Of a stretch of 15,995 nucleotides of DNA, positions 6,369 to 14,268 are shown one piece after another. Below the pieces are notes generated by a model. That model did not search any database. It saw only the letters and a list, made by a program, of their open reading frames with translations, and was not told the DNA's origin. The DNA lies in NCBI GenBank assembly GCA_900768245.1, contig CAAGCE010000280.1, forward strand, positions 1-15,995. Direction: 5' to 3'. The position numbers were made by a program, and so were the translations under genes. Position 1 is the stretch's first letter; every line of letters starts with the position of its first letter. The stretch comes from Oscillospiraceae bacterium (GTDB lineage Bacteria > Bacillota > Clostridia > Oscillospirales > Ruminococcaceae).

Positions 6369-7383
6369 TTTGTTTTGCGTCCCCCTTTTCCGTTACAGCC
6401 CGTATATCCTTTCCGTCTGAGTAGATAATAACTGTTCCGTCATAGTCATTGCGGTATATTTTTACGTTACTGCTGTTAAGCTTTTCAATTGTTTCGGCGT
6501 GAGGGTGACCGTATGAATTGTCTGTGCCGCATTGTATAACGGCTATGGACGGTGATACGGCTTTAAGAAAAGCTTTGCTTGTTGATGTGCTGCTGCCGTG
6601 ATGTCCGACTTTGAGCACATCTGCGGAAACGTCCGCACCGCTGTCGAGAATGTCATTTTCCGCTGACTTTTCGGCGTCACCCGTAAAAATAAATGAAGTA
6701 CCGCCATGGACAAGCTTCAGCACTACCGACCAGTTGTTAAGGTCGTCATAATTATTTTTTACAGGAGCGAGTATCTCAAATCCCGTATTGTCCGACTCAA
6801 TGTCAGGGTCTGCAATAGAATAGGTATCTCCTGCATTTGCGGCGGTAAGGCGAAGTCCCTTTCCGCTGAGTGCGGTGAGAAGGCGTTCGTATGTCTTGGT
6901 GGTAGGTGTCATTTCGTCACTTATTCTCGGCGCAATGACCGTTCCTATCTCAAAGCTGTTTATTACATCGGGCAGACCGCCTATATGGTCTGAATGCGGG
7001 TGGGTAGCAATTACATAGTCGAGCCTTTCTATGCCAAGGGACTGAATATACTCAACTACTGTACTGCCCGCATCACGCTCTCCTGCGTCAATAAGTATTG
7101 ACTTGTCTTTGTATACGATAAGTGAGCTGTCACCCTGTCCGACGTCGATATAATGCACTGCAAGGTCGGCGTCCTTTTTTATGAAGTTTGAAACCACCTG
7201 AGGAGGCTCGTCCTCTTCCGTTCCGCTTTCAAGATAGCCGCCGTAAACAAATGCAGCCGCAAACAATATCAGTATAAGTACAATGGGAAAGGTTATCCCG
7301 AATTTCCATCTTGACGGGTCTGCTATTTTCTTCGCTGCTTTTTGTACTGTTCTTTTTGCTGCTGTTTTCCTTTTTGCTGCCAT
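6355..7383 (-). CDS. Membrane-anchored ComEC/Rec2-like metallo-beta-lactamase-fold hydrolase
   Basis: The protein has 342 residues: a very basic Lys/Ala-rich N-terminus (1-27), one membrane segment (about 29-50) and a metallo-beta-lactamase domain (about 74-335) facing outward by the positive-inside rule. Domain landmarks are HYIDVGQGDSSLI (77-89), ILIDAG (96-101), the metal motif THPHSDH (127-133), FTGD (233-236), VGHHGS (259-264) and GHPH (292-295). These match the hydrolase domain of the competence protein ComEC, which acts on DNA in known or proposed cases, but the channel domain of ComEC is absent. A role as an extracellular nuclease or phosphodiesterase is inference. The first 61 bases overlap the end of the YgiQ-family gene in another frame, and the ribosome binding site before the ATG is weak, so coupled translation is likely. 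Confidence 0.9.
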   Translation of the reverse strand: MAAKRKTAAKRTVQKAAKKIADPSRWKFGITFPIVLILILFAAAFVYGGYLESGTEEDEPPQVVSNFIKKDADLAVHYIDVGQGDSSLIVYKDKSILIDAGERDAGSTVVEYIQSLGIERLDYVIATHPHSDHIGGLPDVINSFEIGTVIAPRISDEMTPTTKTYERLLTALSGKGLRLTAANAGDTYSIADPDIESDNTGFEILAPVKNNYDDLNNWSVVLKLVHGGTSFIFTGDAEKSAENDILDSGADVSADVLKVGHHGSSTSTSKAFLKAVSPSIAVIQCGTDNSYGHPHAETIEKLNSSNVKIYRNDYDGTVIIYSDGKDIRAVTEKGDAKQNVDN

Positions 7384-9272
7384 GGCTTCTTATCACTTCC
7401 GTTTCCCTGTCTGCGGTTTCCGCCTTTTCCGTGCGGCTTGTTTTCCGCAGCCTGTTTTCTCTGCTGTTCCTCACGGAGATACTGTGCATCAGGCTTAACA
7501 AGACAATCCTTTGTATTGCCGATAAGATCCGTGCGGTGAGCCTTCTGCAAAGCTTCGATGACCCTGCGCTGATTCTGCGGACGGAAATACTGTAACAATG
7601 CTCTCTGCATTGCCTTTTCCTCGGCAGTTTTTGGCACATATACCTTTTCCATTGTATAAGGGTCAAGCTCTGTATAGAACATACAGGTCGAGATCGTTCC
7701 GGGGGTAGGGTAGAAGTCCTGCACCTGTTCGGGACGCATTTTAAGGCTCTTTAAGAACAATGCAAGCTCAACAGCTTCTTTAAGTGTGCTGCCGGGGTGA
7801 GATGACATAAGATACGGCACAAGATACTGCTCCTTGCCTATCTGACCCGTCATTTTGTAGAATTTATCCTGAAAACGCTTATAAGCTTCAATATGCGGCT
7901 TTCCCATTTTATCAAGCACGGCTGCGGAGCAATGCTCCGGGGCAACTTTAAGCTGACCGCTGACATGATACTCAATAAGCTCACGCATAAATTCCTCGTC
8001 CTTATCCTCGATAAGGTAATCATAGCGTATGCCGCTGCGGATAAATACACGCTTTACCTTTGGTATCTCACGCAGCTTTCTGAGCATATGAAGATATTCC
8101 GTATGGTCAACAACAAGTGCCTTGCATGGTGTGGGAGCAAGACATTTCTTGCCCTTGCATAAGCCGTGTTCAAGCTGTTTGTCGCAGCTTGTGCGGCGGA
8201 AATTGGCTGTCGGACCGCCCACATCGTGAATATAGCCTTTAAATCCCGGGAGAGTTGTAAGCAGACGTGCTTCTTTAAGTACGCTCTCTTCGCTGCGGAC
8301 AGCGATCTTTCTTCCCTGATGAAGAGCAATTGAGCAGAAGTTGCAGTTGCCGAAGCAGCCACGGTTGTGAGTAATGGAAAATTCAACTTCCTTTATGCCG
8401 GGAACACCGCCAAGCTCCTCATATATAGGGTGGTAGGTTCGCATATAAGGCAGCTCATAAACGTGGTCAAGCTCTTCCGTTGTGAGAACGGGCGACGGCG
8501 GAAGCTGAACAAGCATCATATCGTCCTGACGCTGAATGACAGTTCTTCCATAGACCTCGTCCTGCCAGTCATACTGTATTCTGCAGGCTTTTGCGTATTC
8601 CTCTTTTTTCTCACGGCAGGCTTTCAGGGACGGACATTCTACTGCACCGTATGGAGTATCAACAGGCTTGCAAAGATAAGCCGTTCCACGAATATCTTTA
8701 AGGTCGTGAACATTTTCACCGTTTGCAAGACGTGTGCATATCTCCTTGATCTGATGCTCCCCCATACCGTACATAAGTATGTCGGCACCGCTGTCTGAGA
8801 GAATAGACGGACGAACGGCATCGTCCCAGTAGTCATAATGAGCAAAACGGCGGAGCGAAGCTTCAAGTCCGCCTATGCCTATTGCAATATCGCCGTAAGC
8901 TTCACGGATCTTTTTGCAGTAGACGATAACGGCACGGTCAGGACGTTTTCCTGCCTTGCCGCCTGCTGTATAAGCGTCATCGGAACGCTTTCTTTTTGCA
9001 GATGTATAGTGAGCGACCATACTGTCAATGTTACCTGATGTAACGAGGAAAGCGTATTTCGGTCTGCCGAGCTTCATAAAGTCACGGGTGCTGTGCCAGT
9101 CAGGCTGAGCGATTATGCCGACCGTGAAGCCCAGATCCTCAATAACTCTTGAAACGATAGAAATGCCAAAGCTTGGGTGGTCAACATAGCTGTCGCCTGT
9201 AACGCAGATAAAGTCAAGCTGCTCTATCCCGCATTCGTTCATATCTTCCTTTGATATAGGTAAAAATGGCAT
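7323..9272 (-). CDS. YgiQ-family radical SAM protein
   Basis: This 649-residue protein belongs to the YgiQ family (UPF0313) of radical S-adenosylmethionine enzymes, whose reaction is not established. The iron-sulfur cluster motif CFGNCNFC uses Cys306, Cys310 and Cys313. A second cysteine group (363, 372, 377, 383), after GGPTANFRR, is also characteristic of the family. The N-terminal 200 residues form the family's extra domain. The last 50 residues are low complexity and strongly basic (Gln, Lys, Arg), so binding to nucleic acid is conceivable. I start it at 9272 because AAGGAG lies 6 bases before that ATG; the longer frame from 9311 adds 13 residues with no such site. It heads the run of genes ending with the MurR/RpiR regulator. 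Confidence 0.93.
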   Translation of the reverse strand: MPFLPISKEDMNECGIEQLDFICVTGDSYVDHPSFGISIVSRVIEDLGFTVGIIAQPDWHSTRDFMKLGRPKYAFLVTSGNIDSMVAHYTSAKRKRSDDAYTAGGKAGKRPDRAVIVYCKKIREAYGDIAIGIGGLEASLRRFAHYDYWDDAVRPSILSDSGADILMYGMGEHQIKEICTRLANGENVHDLKDIRGTAYLCKPVDTPYGAVECPSLKACREKKEEYAKACRIQYDWQDEVYGRTVIQRQDDMMLVQLPPSPVLTTEELDHVYELPYMRTYHPIYEELGGVPGIKEVEFSITHNRGCFGNCNFCSIALHQGRKIAVRSEESVLKEARLLTTLPGFKGYIHDVGGPTANFRRTSCDKQLEHGLCKGKKCLAPTPCKALVVDHTEYLHMLRKLREIPKVKRVFIRSGIRYDYLIEDKDEEFMRELIEYHVSGQLKVAPEHCSAAVLDKMGKPHIEAYKRFQDKFYKMTGQIGKEQYLVPYLMSSHPGSTLKEAVELALFLKSLKMRPEQVQDFYPTPGTISTCMFYTELDPYTMEKVYVPKTAEEKAMQRALLQYFRPQNQRRVIEALQKAHRTDLIGNTKDCLVKPDAQYLREEQQRKQAAENKPHGKGGNRRQGNGSDKKPWQQKGKQQQKEQYKKQRRK

Positions 9273-9293
9273 AGTTTCTCCTTTTTGGTTTAA

Positions 9294-9310
9294 TGCGTAA
9301 TTTTTACGCA
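9294..9310. promoter_or_regulatory. Inverted repeat in the leader of the YgiQ-family gene
   Basis: TGCGTAA and TTACGCA form a perfect 7-base inverted repeat with a 3-base spacer, between a candidate -10 box and the ribosome binding site. A further copy of TTACGCAC lies at 9381-9388. There is no following T-run on the minus strand, so it is not an intrinsic terminator. It could be an operator or a leader hairpin. Confidence 0.4.
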
Positions 9311-9320
9311 CATCAAATTT

Positions 9321-9326
9321 ATTATA
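9321..9326 (-). promoter_or_regulatory. Candidate -10 box for the YgiQ-family operon
   Basis: On the minus strand this reads TATAAT, about 50 bases before the chosen start at 9272. No convincing -35 box lies 16-18 bases upstream, so the promoter is either weak, activator-dependent or absent, with read-through from ftsK as the alternative. No clear terminator separates ftsK from this gene. Confidence 0.4.
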
Positions 9327-9402
9327 AAAAACTTTTCCTAAAATTTTAGAGGTGACCTTAAGTACATCTAATAAAAATAATTACGCACTAATCATTTAAG
9401 CA

Positions 9403-12090
9403 TTACGAATTATCTTCAGCCTTCGCCATAGCTTCATCAAAATATTCCGAACCTGTGGACGGCTCTGACGGTGCAATGGTGTCCTCATTGATAAGCTTAC
9501 GCTGTGCCCACATTTCCTTTGTCACAAGTACGGAGCGTGGCTTTGAGCCTTCATACGGTCCGACGACACCAAGCTCTTCAAGCTGATCCATTATTCTTGC
9601 CGCACGGGCATAGCCAAGCTTCAGTTTTCTCTGAAGATATGATACGGAAGCCTGTCCTGCATCACAAAGAACATCTACCGCACGGTCAATGATGTCAGCG
9701 TCGCTGTCCCCGACAGGTACATCAGATGAATTGTCGCCGTTCTTTTCGCCCTTTGGAACAGGCATAGCCTTTTCGATCTCTTCAATTATCTCATTGGAGT
9801 ATTCTACCGTGCCGCCGCTCTTGATAAATTCAACTACCGCCTCGACTTCCTTAGTGGAAACAAAGCAGCCCTGGATACGGATAGGCTTAGGTATACCCTG
9901 CGGATAATAAAGCATATCACCGTAGCCGAGAAGCTTTTCCGCACCTGCCGTATCAATAATTGTACGGCTGTCTATCTGAGATGAAACTGTGAGGGCGATT
10001 CTTGACGGGATATTTGCCTTGATAAGACCTGTGATAACGTCAACGGTCGGACGCTGAGTTGCAATGATAAGATGCATACCTGCCGCACGGGCCATCTGTG
10101 CAAGTCGGCATATGGAATCCTCGACTTCGTTTGCACAAGCCATCATAAGGTCGGCAAGCTCATCAATGGCTATCACTATTCTCGGCAGCGGCTCAACACC
10201 GTCTGTTTCGGCTGCCATTTCGTTATATCCGTTAAGGTCACGGACATTGCTGTCCGCAAAAAGCTTGTAACGCTTCAGCATTTCCTGAACCGCCCAGGAA
10301 AGTGCACCCGCCGCTTTCCTCGGGTCGGTAACAACAGGAATGAGCAGGTGAGGTATTCCGTCATAGGTCTTGAATTCAACCATTTTCGGGTCAATAAGTA
10401 CAAGACGCACTTCATCGGGTGTTGCATTGTATAAAATACTCATAATTATACTATTTGTACAAACTGATTTACCCGAACCGGTAGTACCTGCAATGATAAC
10501 GTGAGGCATTTTGCCTATGTCGCCTATGATAACTTCACCGTCAATGTTTTTGCCCACAACAAAGGAAAGCTTGCTTTTTGCGGCGGCAAACTCAGGGCTT
10601 TCTATCATCTCACGGATAGAAACAACGTCCTTTACTCTGTTAGGAACTTCAATGCCCACGGCGGCTTTTCCCGGAATAGGTGCTTCGATACGAACGCCTG
10701 CCGCAGCAAGGTTAAGTGCAATATCATCTGCAAGGGCGGTGATCTTGGAGATTTTTACGCCTGCACTTGGCTGAAGCTCATAACGTGTAACGGTCGGGCC
10801 ACGGTGAATATCAACGATACGGGTCTGAACACCGAAGCTTTTGAGCGTATCAACAAGAGTATCGGCATTTGCTTTCATTTCCGCCTCTGCGTCCTCTGCG
10901 TTGCGGTCGTTGTCAGCCTCTTTAAGCAGTGATACAGGCGGGAATTTATAAACAACAGCCTCGTGCTTATTTTCGGAGATCTCATTCTGAATGTCTGCTG
11001 CGGTAGGTGCATCAGGCATATCAAGCTCTTCTGTTGTATTTATCTTATCGGAAGCAAGGGTGGACTGTTTTTTCTTTATTGCATTTGCAATGTCCTTTTT
11101 AAGCTGACCCTGTTCGTCTGCATCGGGGCAGGTTTTCGGTGTCGGCTTAGGCGGAACGGACGCAGCCTTTTTGATAATATCGTCCAGCTCGCTTGAAGCG
11201 TGTTTCATTGTTTCTTTTGCTACCTGTTTGTCGGTCTCGACCTTTTTATCCTCTATCTTGGGAGCGGATTCGGGGATAGGAGAGATACTCTCAGGTTCGG
11301 CAAGATCCTTTGGCGGCTCGGTAAGCGTACCTGTTGCCTTGACCTGTTCGTTTCGGGAAAGCTTTTTTGAAGATGGGATAGGAATGTCGATATTGAAATT
11401 TTTCTGCTTTTCCTTTGCGGCGTTTTCAGGTACATCTGCATTGGGAACAGCTTTTTTGGCTCCCGGAGGAGCAATAAAGTCCTTTGTTTCCTTATAGTTT
11501 TTCGCTCTTGCGGCACTTGCTTTATTTGCGGCATTGCGTATCATTTTGAAAAGGTCAATGACAGTTTTGTTTGCCATTATCATAATAAAAACAAAAATGA
11601 ACAGTATAATTATTATGGTCGCACCTGTTCTTTTAAAAAGTGCAAGAAGCGGTCCTGCGATAATAATGCTGAGTAACCCGCCGCCGCGGAGCTTTTTACC
11701 CTCTGAAAACAAAATGGGAAGTATCTCATCAAAAAGATTTTCGCCCTGCAGTTCGCCCGAAAACACTATCTGAACAAAGCCGGAGATAAGAAGTATAAGT
11801 ATAAAGCATTGCAGCACTCTTACGCTGACGTAATGTTCCCCTTTGTCCAAAGCTATCATAATGGAAACATATATCATAATAACCGGCACAAGGAATACAG
11901 ATACTCCGAAAAGTCCGAGGAGGACATTATGTATGCTGTTCCATACCGACTCGCCGGGAATAAGCATAAATGCCAGAGTCAGTACGCCGAGCGCAAAGAG
12001 AAGAGTCGACCATAAGACCTTGTCGTGACGTATTTCATTTTCCTTTTCAGCTGCATCCTTTGAAGAGCGTGTTTGCTTTTTCTGTGCCAA
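9403..12090 (-). CDS. ftsK: FtsK/SpoIIIE-type DNA translocase
   Basis: This ATP-driven motor pumps DNA across the division septum, either at cell division or into the forespore. The protein has about 895 residues. The N-terminal part holds four or five membrane segments (about 26-44, 53-80, 90-110, 139-174). A charged, Pro-rich linker follows (about 185-385), then the motor. The motor carries Walker A GTTGSGKS (535-542) and Walker B VIAIDELADL (639-648). The C-terminal gamma winged helix lies at about 810-880 and includes LQRKLKLGYARAARIMDQL. The start is TTG: a GGGGGA ribosome binding site sits 8 bases before the TTG at 12090, whereas the TTG at 12096 is too close to it. The upstream tepA and ylzJ-like genes mirror those before spoIIIE in Bacillus subtilis. 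Sequence alone does not decide between a division and a sporulation role. Confidence 0.96.
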   Translation of the reverse strand: MAQKKQTRSSKDAAEKENEIRHDKVLWSTLLFALGVLTLAFMLIPGESVWNSIHNVLLGLFGVSVFLVPVIMIYVSIMIALDKGEHYVSVRVLQCFILILLISGFVQIVFSGELQGENLFDEILPILFSEGKKLRGGGLLSIIIAGPLLALFKRTGATIIIILFIFVFIMIMANKTVIDLFKMIRNAANKASAARAKNYKETKDFIAPPGAKKAVPNADVPENAAKEKQKNFNIDIPIPSSKKLSRNEQVKATGTLTEPPKDLAEPESISPIPESAPKIEDKKVETDKQVAKETMKHASSELDDIIKKAASVPPKPTPKTCPDADEQGQLKKDIANAIKKKQSTLASDKINTTEELDMPDAPTAADIQNEISENKHEAVVYKFPPVSLLKEADNDRNAEDAEAEMKANADTLVDTLKSFGVQTRIVDIHRGPTVTRYELQPSAGVKISKITALADDIALNLAAAGVRIEAPIPGKAAVGIEVPNRVKDVVSIREMIESPEFAAAKSKLSFVVGKNIDGEVIIGDIGKMPHVIIAGTTGSGKSVCTNSIIMSILYNATPDEVRLVLIDPKMVEFKTYDGIPHLLIPVVTDPRKAAGALSWAVQEMLKRYKLFADSNVRDLNGYNEMAAETDGVEPLPRIVIAIDELADLMMACANEVEDSICRLAQMARAAGMHLIIATQRPTVDVITGLIKANIPSRIALTVSSQIDSRTIIDTAGAEKLLGYGDMLYYPQGIPKPIRIQGCFVSTKEVEAVVEFIKSGGTVEYSNEIIEEIEKAMPVPKGEKNGDNSSDVPVGDSDADIIDRAVDVLCDAGQASVSYLQRKLKLGYARAARIMDQLEELGVVGPYEGSKPRSVLVTKEMWAQRKLINEDTIAPSEPSTGSEYFDEAMAKAEDNS

Positions 12091-12111
12091 AATCAACTTC
12101 CCCCAATAAAA

Positions 12112-12978
12112 TTAAAATGATATAACAGTTCCCGTAACGTGTTCGTAAATACCTGCACAAAGAACGATTATTCCAAGTACAAGAGTGTAATAAGCAAATA
12201 TTCTGAATTTATCCGACACCACAAGAAGCTTGATAAGACGTATAGCAAAATATCCTGCGACAGCGGCAACAACAAAGCATACGATAAGCGGAAGAATGCC
12301 AATGCTTTCGGAAGCACCGCCTATGTCTTTAAGCTTAAGAAGAGAGCCTGCAAGTATGATAGGGATACCGAGAATAAAGCTGTATTCAACAGCGTCCTCA
12401 CGTTTCAGACCTGTGAGAAGTCCTGCTGAGATAGTAGAGCCTGAGCGTGAAATGCCCGGTACAAGCGCAACACCCTGAAATGCACCGATAAGAAGTGCCG
12501 AACCCGCAGTCACATCACCGCAGGTATGCTTTCCGTCGGCAAAGCGTTTGCTTGTGCTTAAAAACAGCAGAGCTGAGGTATAAAGGAATCCGATACCCTC
12601 AACAATAATATCGCTGTCGGAAGCAAGCCCCTCGAAAAAGTCCTTGAATATGTAGAATACGAACAGCGGAAGTATTGAAACGATAAGCATAATTATCATA
12701 CGCTGTTCGGGAGAGGATTCCTTGAATTTGAATTTGCATGTGAATATTTTCCCTAACATACGGAAAAACTCAACGATAAGCCTTTTTATTTTGTCCCAAA
12801 AAGCAACAAAAACGGCAATAAGCGTGCCAAGGTGAAGTACCAGCGTTACCGCAACGGCATTTTCACCGTTAAGACCGAAGAAATGCTGAAAAAGTGAGAG
12901 GTGACCTGAGCTTGAAACGGGAAGAAACTCTGTAAAACCCTGGATCAAGCCCTGAAGAAAAGCTTCTAAAACTGACAT
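12112..12978 (-). CDS. uppP: Undecaprenyl-diphosphatase (UppP/BacA)
   Basis: UppP removes a phosphate from undecaprenyl diphosphate, recycling the lipid carrier for peptidoglycan and other wall polymers; overexpression in other bacteria confers bacitracin resistance. It is a multi-pass membrane protein. The two family motifs are clear: EFLPVSSSGHL (17-27) and PGISRSGST (175-183), which hold the catalytic and phosphate-binding residues. I prefer the ATG at 12978 (288 residues) to that at 12987, because the latter lies within a small hairpin directly after AGGAT. The gene lies 34 bases after the ylzJ-like gene and 21 bases before ftsK. In B. subtilis this gene is not between ylzJ and spoIIIE, so its position here is a local difference. 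Confidence 0.96.
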   Translation of the reverse strand: MSVLEAFLQGLIQGFTEFLPVSSSGHLSLFQHFFGLNGENAVAVTLVLHLGTLIAVFVAFWDKIKRLIVEFFRMLGKIFTCKFKFKESSPEQRMIIMLIVSILPLFVFYIFKDFFEGLASDSDIIVEGIGFLYTSALLFLSTSKRFADGKHTCGDVTAGSALLIGAFQGVALVPGISRSGSTISAGLLTGLKREDAVEYSFILGIPIILAGSLLKLKDIGGASESIGILPLIVCFVVAAVAGYFAIRLIKLLVVSDKFRIFAYYTLVLGIIVLCAGIYEHVTGTVISF

Positions 12979-12985
12979 AAACACC

Positions 12986-13013
12986 ATATCCTAAAAGGAT
13001 ATGCACTCCTTTC
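12986..13013 (-). promoter_or_regulatory. Ribosome binding site and small hairpin before uppP
   Basis: GAAAGGAG (13006-13013 on the minus strand) is the strongest ribosome binding site here, but it is too far from either ATG. Between them, ATATCC and GGATAT (12986-13002) can form a 6-base stem. If folded, it brings GGAG to about 10 bases from the ATG at 12978 and buries the ATG at 12987. This is a reading from sequence only, and the stem is AT-rich and weak. Confidence 0.45.
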
Positions 13014-13194
13014 AAATTTTGTCCTTTAATGTGCTGACCTCAGAAGTTTCAGCAAAAGGCAGCAAAGAGGTCTGCTCCGTTGAAAGTTCAGAGGAAAAAG
13101 GTTTGACAGCCGTAGGCTTTGCCGTAACGAACTGCATTTCCCTTTCCTGAGCGTACAATAGATCATATTCATTAATAATAGTATGAATGACCAT
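13012..13194 (-). CDS. ylzJ: YlzJ-like small protein
   Basis: This is a 60-residue protein of unknown function. The start MVIHTIINEYDLLYA resembles the start of Bacillus YlzJ (an MILYT-type opening), and its position straight after tepA is the same as in B. subtilis; the rest is Ser/Thr/Glu-rich and not conserved to my eye. I begin it at 13194 because a GGAGG site lies 7-8 bases before that ATG. A longer open frame from 13284 overlaps tepA and has no support. Only one base separates it from the tepA stop, so translation is almost certainly coupled. The family assignment rests on a short N-terminal similarity plus gene order. Confidence 0.7.
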   Translation of the reverse strand: MVIHTIINEYDLLYAQEREMQFVTAKPTAVKPFSSELSTEQTSLLPFAETSEVSTLKDKI

Positions 13195-13195
13195 T

Positions 13196-13936
13196 TCAGA
13201 CCTCCGCAGCTTCATCGGGGTATCTTGGCTCTGTGGTTTCAATAAGCTTGTAAAGAGCATCGATAGCGTCTGAAAGCCCTCCAAGGCAGTCGATAAGTCC
13301 TTCTTTTACAGCGGTTTCGCCGTCAATGACCGTACCCATATCCATAGTAAGCTCACCTGTGTTCATCATAAGCTTTTTGAAGCGTTCGGGAGAGATATTG
13401 CTGTTTGAGCAGACAAAACGGCTTATGCGCTCCTGCATTTTATCAAAATAGGAAAGAGTCTGAGGTACGCCGAGGACTGTTCCGCTCATTCTGACAGGGT
13501 GGATAGTCATAGTTGCGCTTGGAACGATAAAGGATTTTTTTGCAGATACCGCCAAAGGAACGCCTATGGAATGACCTCCGCCCACAACGATCGAAACGGT
13601 AGGTGTTTTCATACCTGCAATAAGCTCAGCAATGGCAAGACCTGCCTCCACATCGCCGCCTACGGTGTTGAGAATGATAACAAGTCCCTCAATGGAGCGA
13701 TCCTGCTCAACAGCAACGAGAGCGGGCATAATGTGTTCATACTTTGTAGTTTTGTTCTGCGGAGGAAGAATATAATGTCCCTCCACCTGACCAATGACAG
13801 TCAGGCAATGAATAAGGTGCTTTGAGTTCTGAGCAATGACCTGCCCTGTTTTTTCGATAAGCTCCGCACGGTCAAGCTGTTCGCTTTCGGGAGTGGAGTT
13901 TTCATTATTATCGTTTTTTTCATTATTATCGGGCAT
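13196..13936 (-). CDS. tepA: TepA-type ClpP-like serine protease
   Basis: This 246-residue protein belongs to the ClpP/crotonase superfamily, TepA (YmfB) branch. ClpP-like features are the strand VIILNTVGGDVEAGLAIAELI (86-106), the nucleophile Ser123 in GGGHSIGVPLA and His146 in TIHPVRM; Asp199 is a candidate third residue. In B. subtilis the equivalent protein has been linked to breakdown of small acid-soluble spore proteins during spore outgrowth, and earlier to protein secretion. The N-terminal 25 residues are Asn/Glu-rich and probably disordered. The ATG at 13936 is preceded by GGAGG at 7 bases; the longer frame from 14002 adds 22 residues without a site. It is first in a four-gene run with ylzJ, uppP and ftsK, behind its own promoter. 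Confidence 0.9.
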   Translation of the reverse strand: MPDNNEKNDNNENSTPESEQLDRAELIEKTGQVIAQNSKHLIHCLTVIGQVEGHYILPPQNKTTKYEHIMPALVAVEQDRSIEGLVIILNTVGGDVEAGLAIAELIAGMKTPTVSIVVGGGHSIGVPLAVSAKKSFIVPSATMTIHPVRMSGTVLGVPQTLSYFDKMQERISRFVCSNSNISPERFKKLMMNTGELTMDMGTVIDGETAVKEGLIDCLGGLSDAIDALYKLIETTEPRYPDEAAEV

Positions 13937-13948
13937 TTTATAACCTCC

Positions 13949-13979
13949 GCAGACAATTTTTTGTGTAAAAATATAATCT
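13949..13979 (-). promoter_or_regulatory. Leader hairpin just upstream of the tepA ribosome binding site
   Basis: GCAGA and TCTGC at the ends, with TTTTT and AAAAA inside, allow an interrupted stem that ends next to the GGAGG site. It lies in the transcript leader from the promoter at 14028-14056. It might modulate ribosome access, but the inner stem is only A-T pairs. Confidence 0.3.
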
Positions 13980-14027
13980 GCAAAAAGGGCAAAAATATTC
14001 ACAGGGCATAATTATTCATACTAATAA

Positions 14028-14056
14028 ATTATACATCATTTAAGCTCAAAAGTCAA
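14028..14056 (-). promoter_or_regulatory. Sigma-A type promoter for tepA-ylzJ-uppP-ftsK
   Basis: On the minus strand TTGACT (14051-14056) and TATAAT (14028-14033) are separated by exactly 17 bases. Transcription would start near 14021 and leave a leader of about 85 bases. An inverted repeat ATACAA-TTGC-TTGTAT at 14076-14091 lies 20 bases upstream of the -35 box and could be a regulator site. Confidence 0.85.
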
Positions 14057-14091
14057 TCGATTTCCATAAATATACATACAATTGCTTGTAT

Positions 14092-14220
14092 AGCTGTGTT
14101 TTTATTTTTTGAAAGCCTGCTTTTGTTTGGGACGAAACCGATAATTCATAAAAAGTCAGCATTGCACTGAGGGTATTGTACCAATGATAGTGCGGGATAA
14201 AGAAAACACAAATAACAACT
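14092..14220. other. Unassigned intergenic DNA between the tepA promoter and the coaX terminator
   Basis: The gap 13937-14268 contains the tepA leader and promoter on one side and the coaX terminator on the other. In the remaining 130 bases I see no gene, no repeat shared with the rest of the window and no clear RNA element. Confidence 0.5.
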
Positions 14221-14256
14221 AAAAAACGGCTGCCTTTGCAAAAGCTCAGGCAGCCG
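14221..14256 (-). terminator. Intrinsic terminator after coaX
   Basis: On the minus strand CGGCTGCCT (14248-14256) and AGGCAGCCG (14227-14235) form a perfect 9-base GC-rich stem with a 12-base loop, followed directly by six Ts. It lies 13 bases past the coaX stop and isolates the pantothenate operon from tepA. Confidence 0.95.
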
Positions 14257-14268
14257 TGTGTATTGTAT

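Noticed and set aside
7283..7595. Overlapping plus-strand hydrophobic open frames opposite the basic tails of the YgiQ-family and hydrolase genes
   Set aside because: They are complementary-strand shadows of Lys-rich coding sequence and have no start signals.
9273..9311. Longer N-terminus of the YgiQ-family protein
   Set aside because: AAGGAG precedes the ATG at 9272, and the longer start has no site.
13195..13284. 30-residue N-terminal extension of the ylzJ-like gene
   Set aside because: It overlaps the end of tepA and has no ribosome site, while GGAGG marks the ATG at 13194 and the shorter form matches the family start.
14160..14195. Plus-strand TTGCAC with a TGATAG 17 bases later, a possible promoter antisense to coaX
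   Set aside because: The -10 box is weak and no gene or RNA with an end signal follows on that strand.
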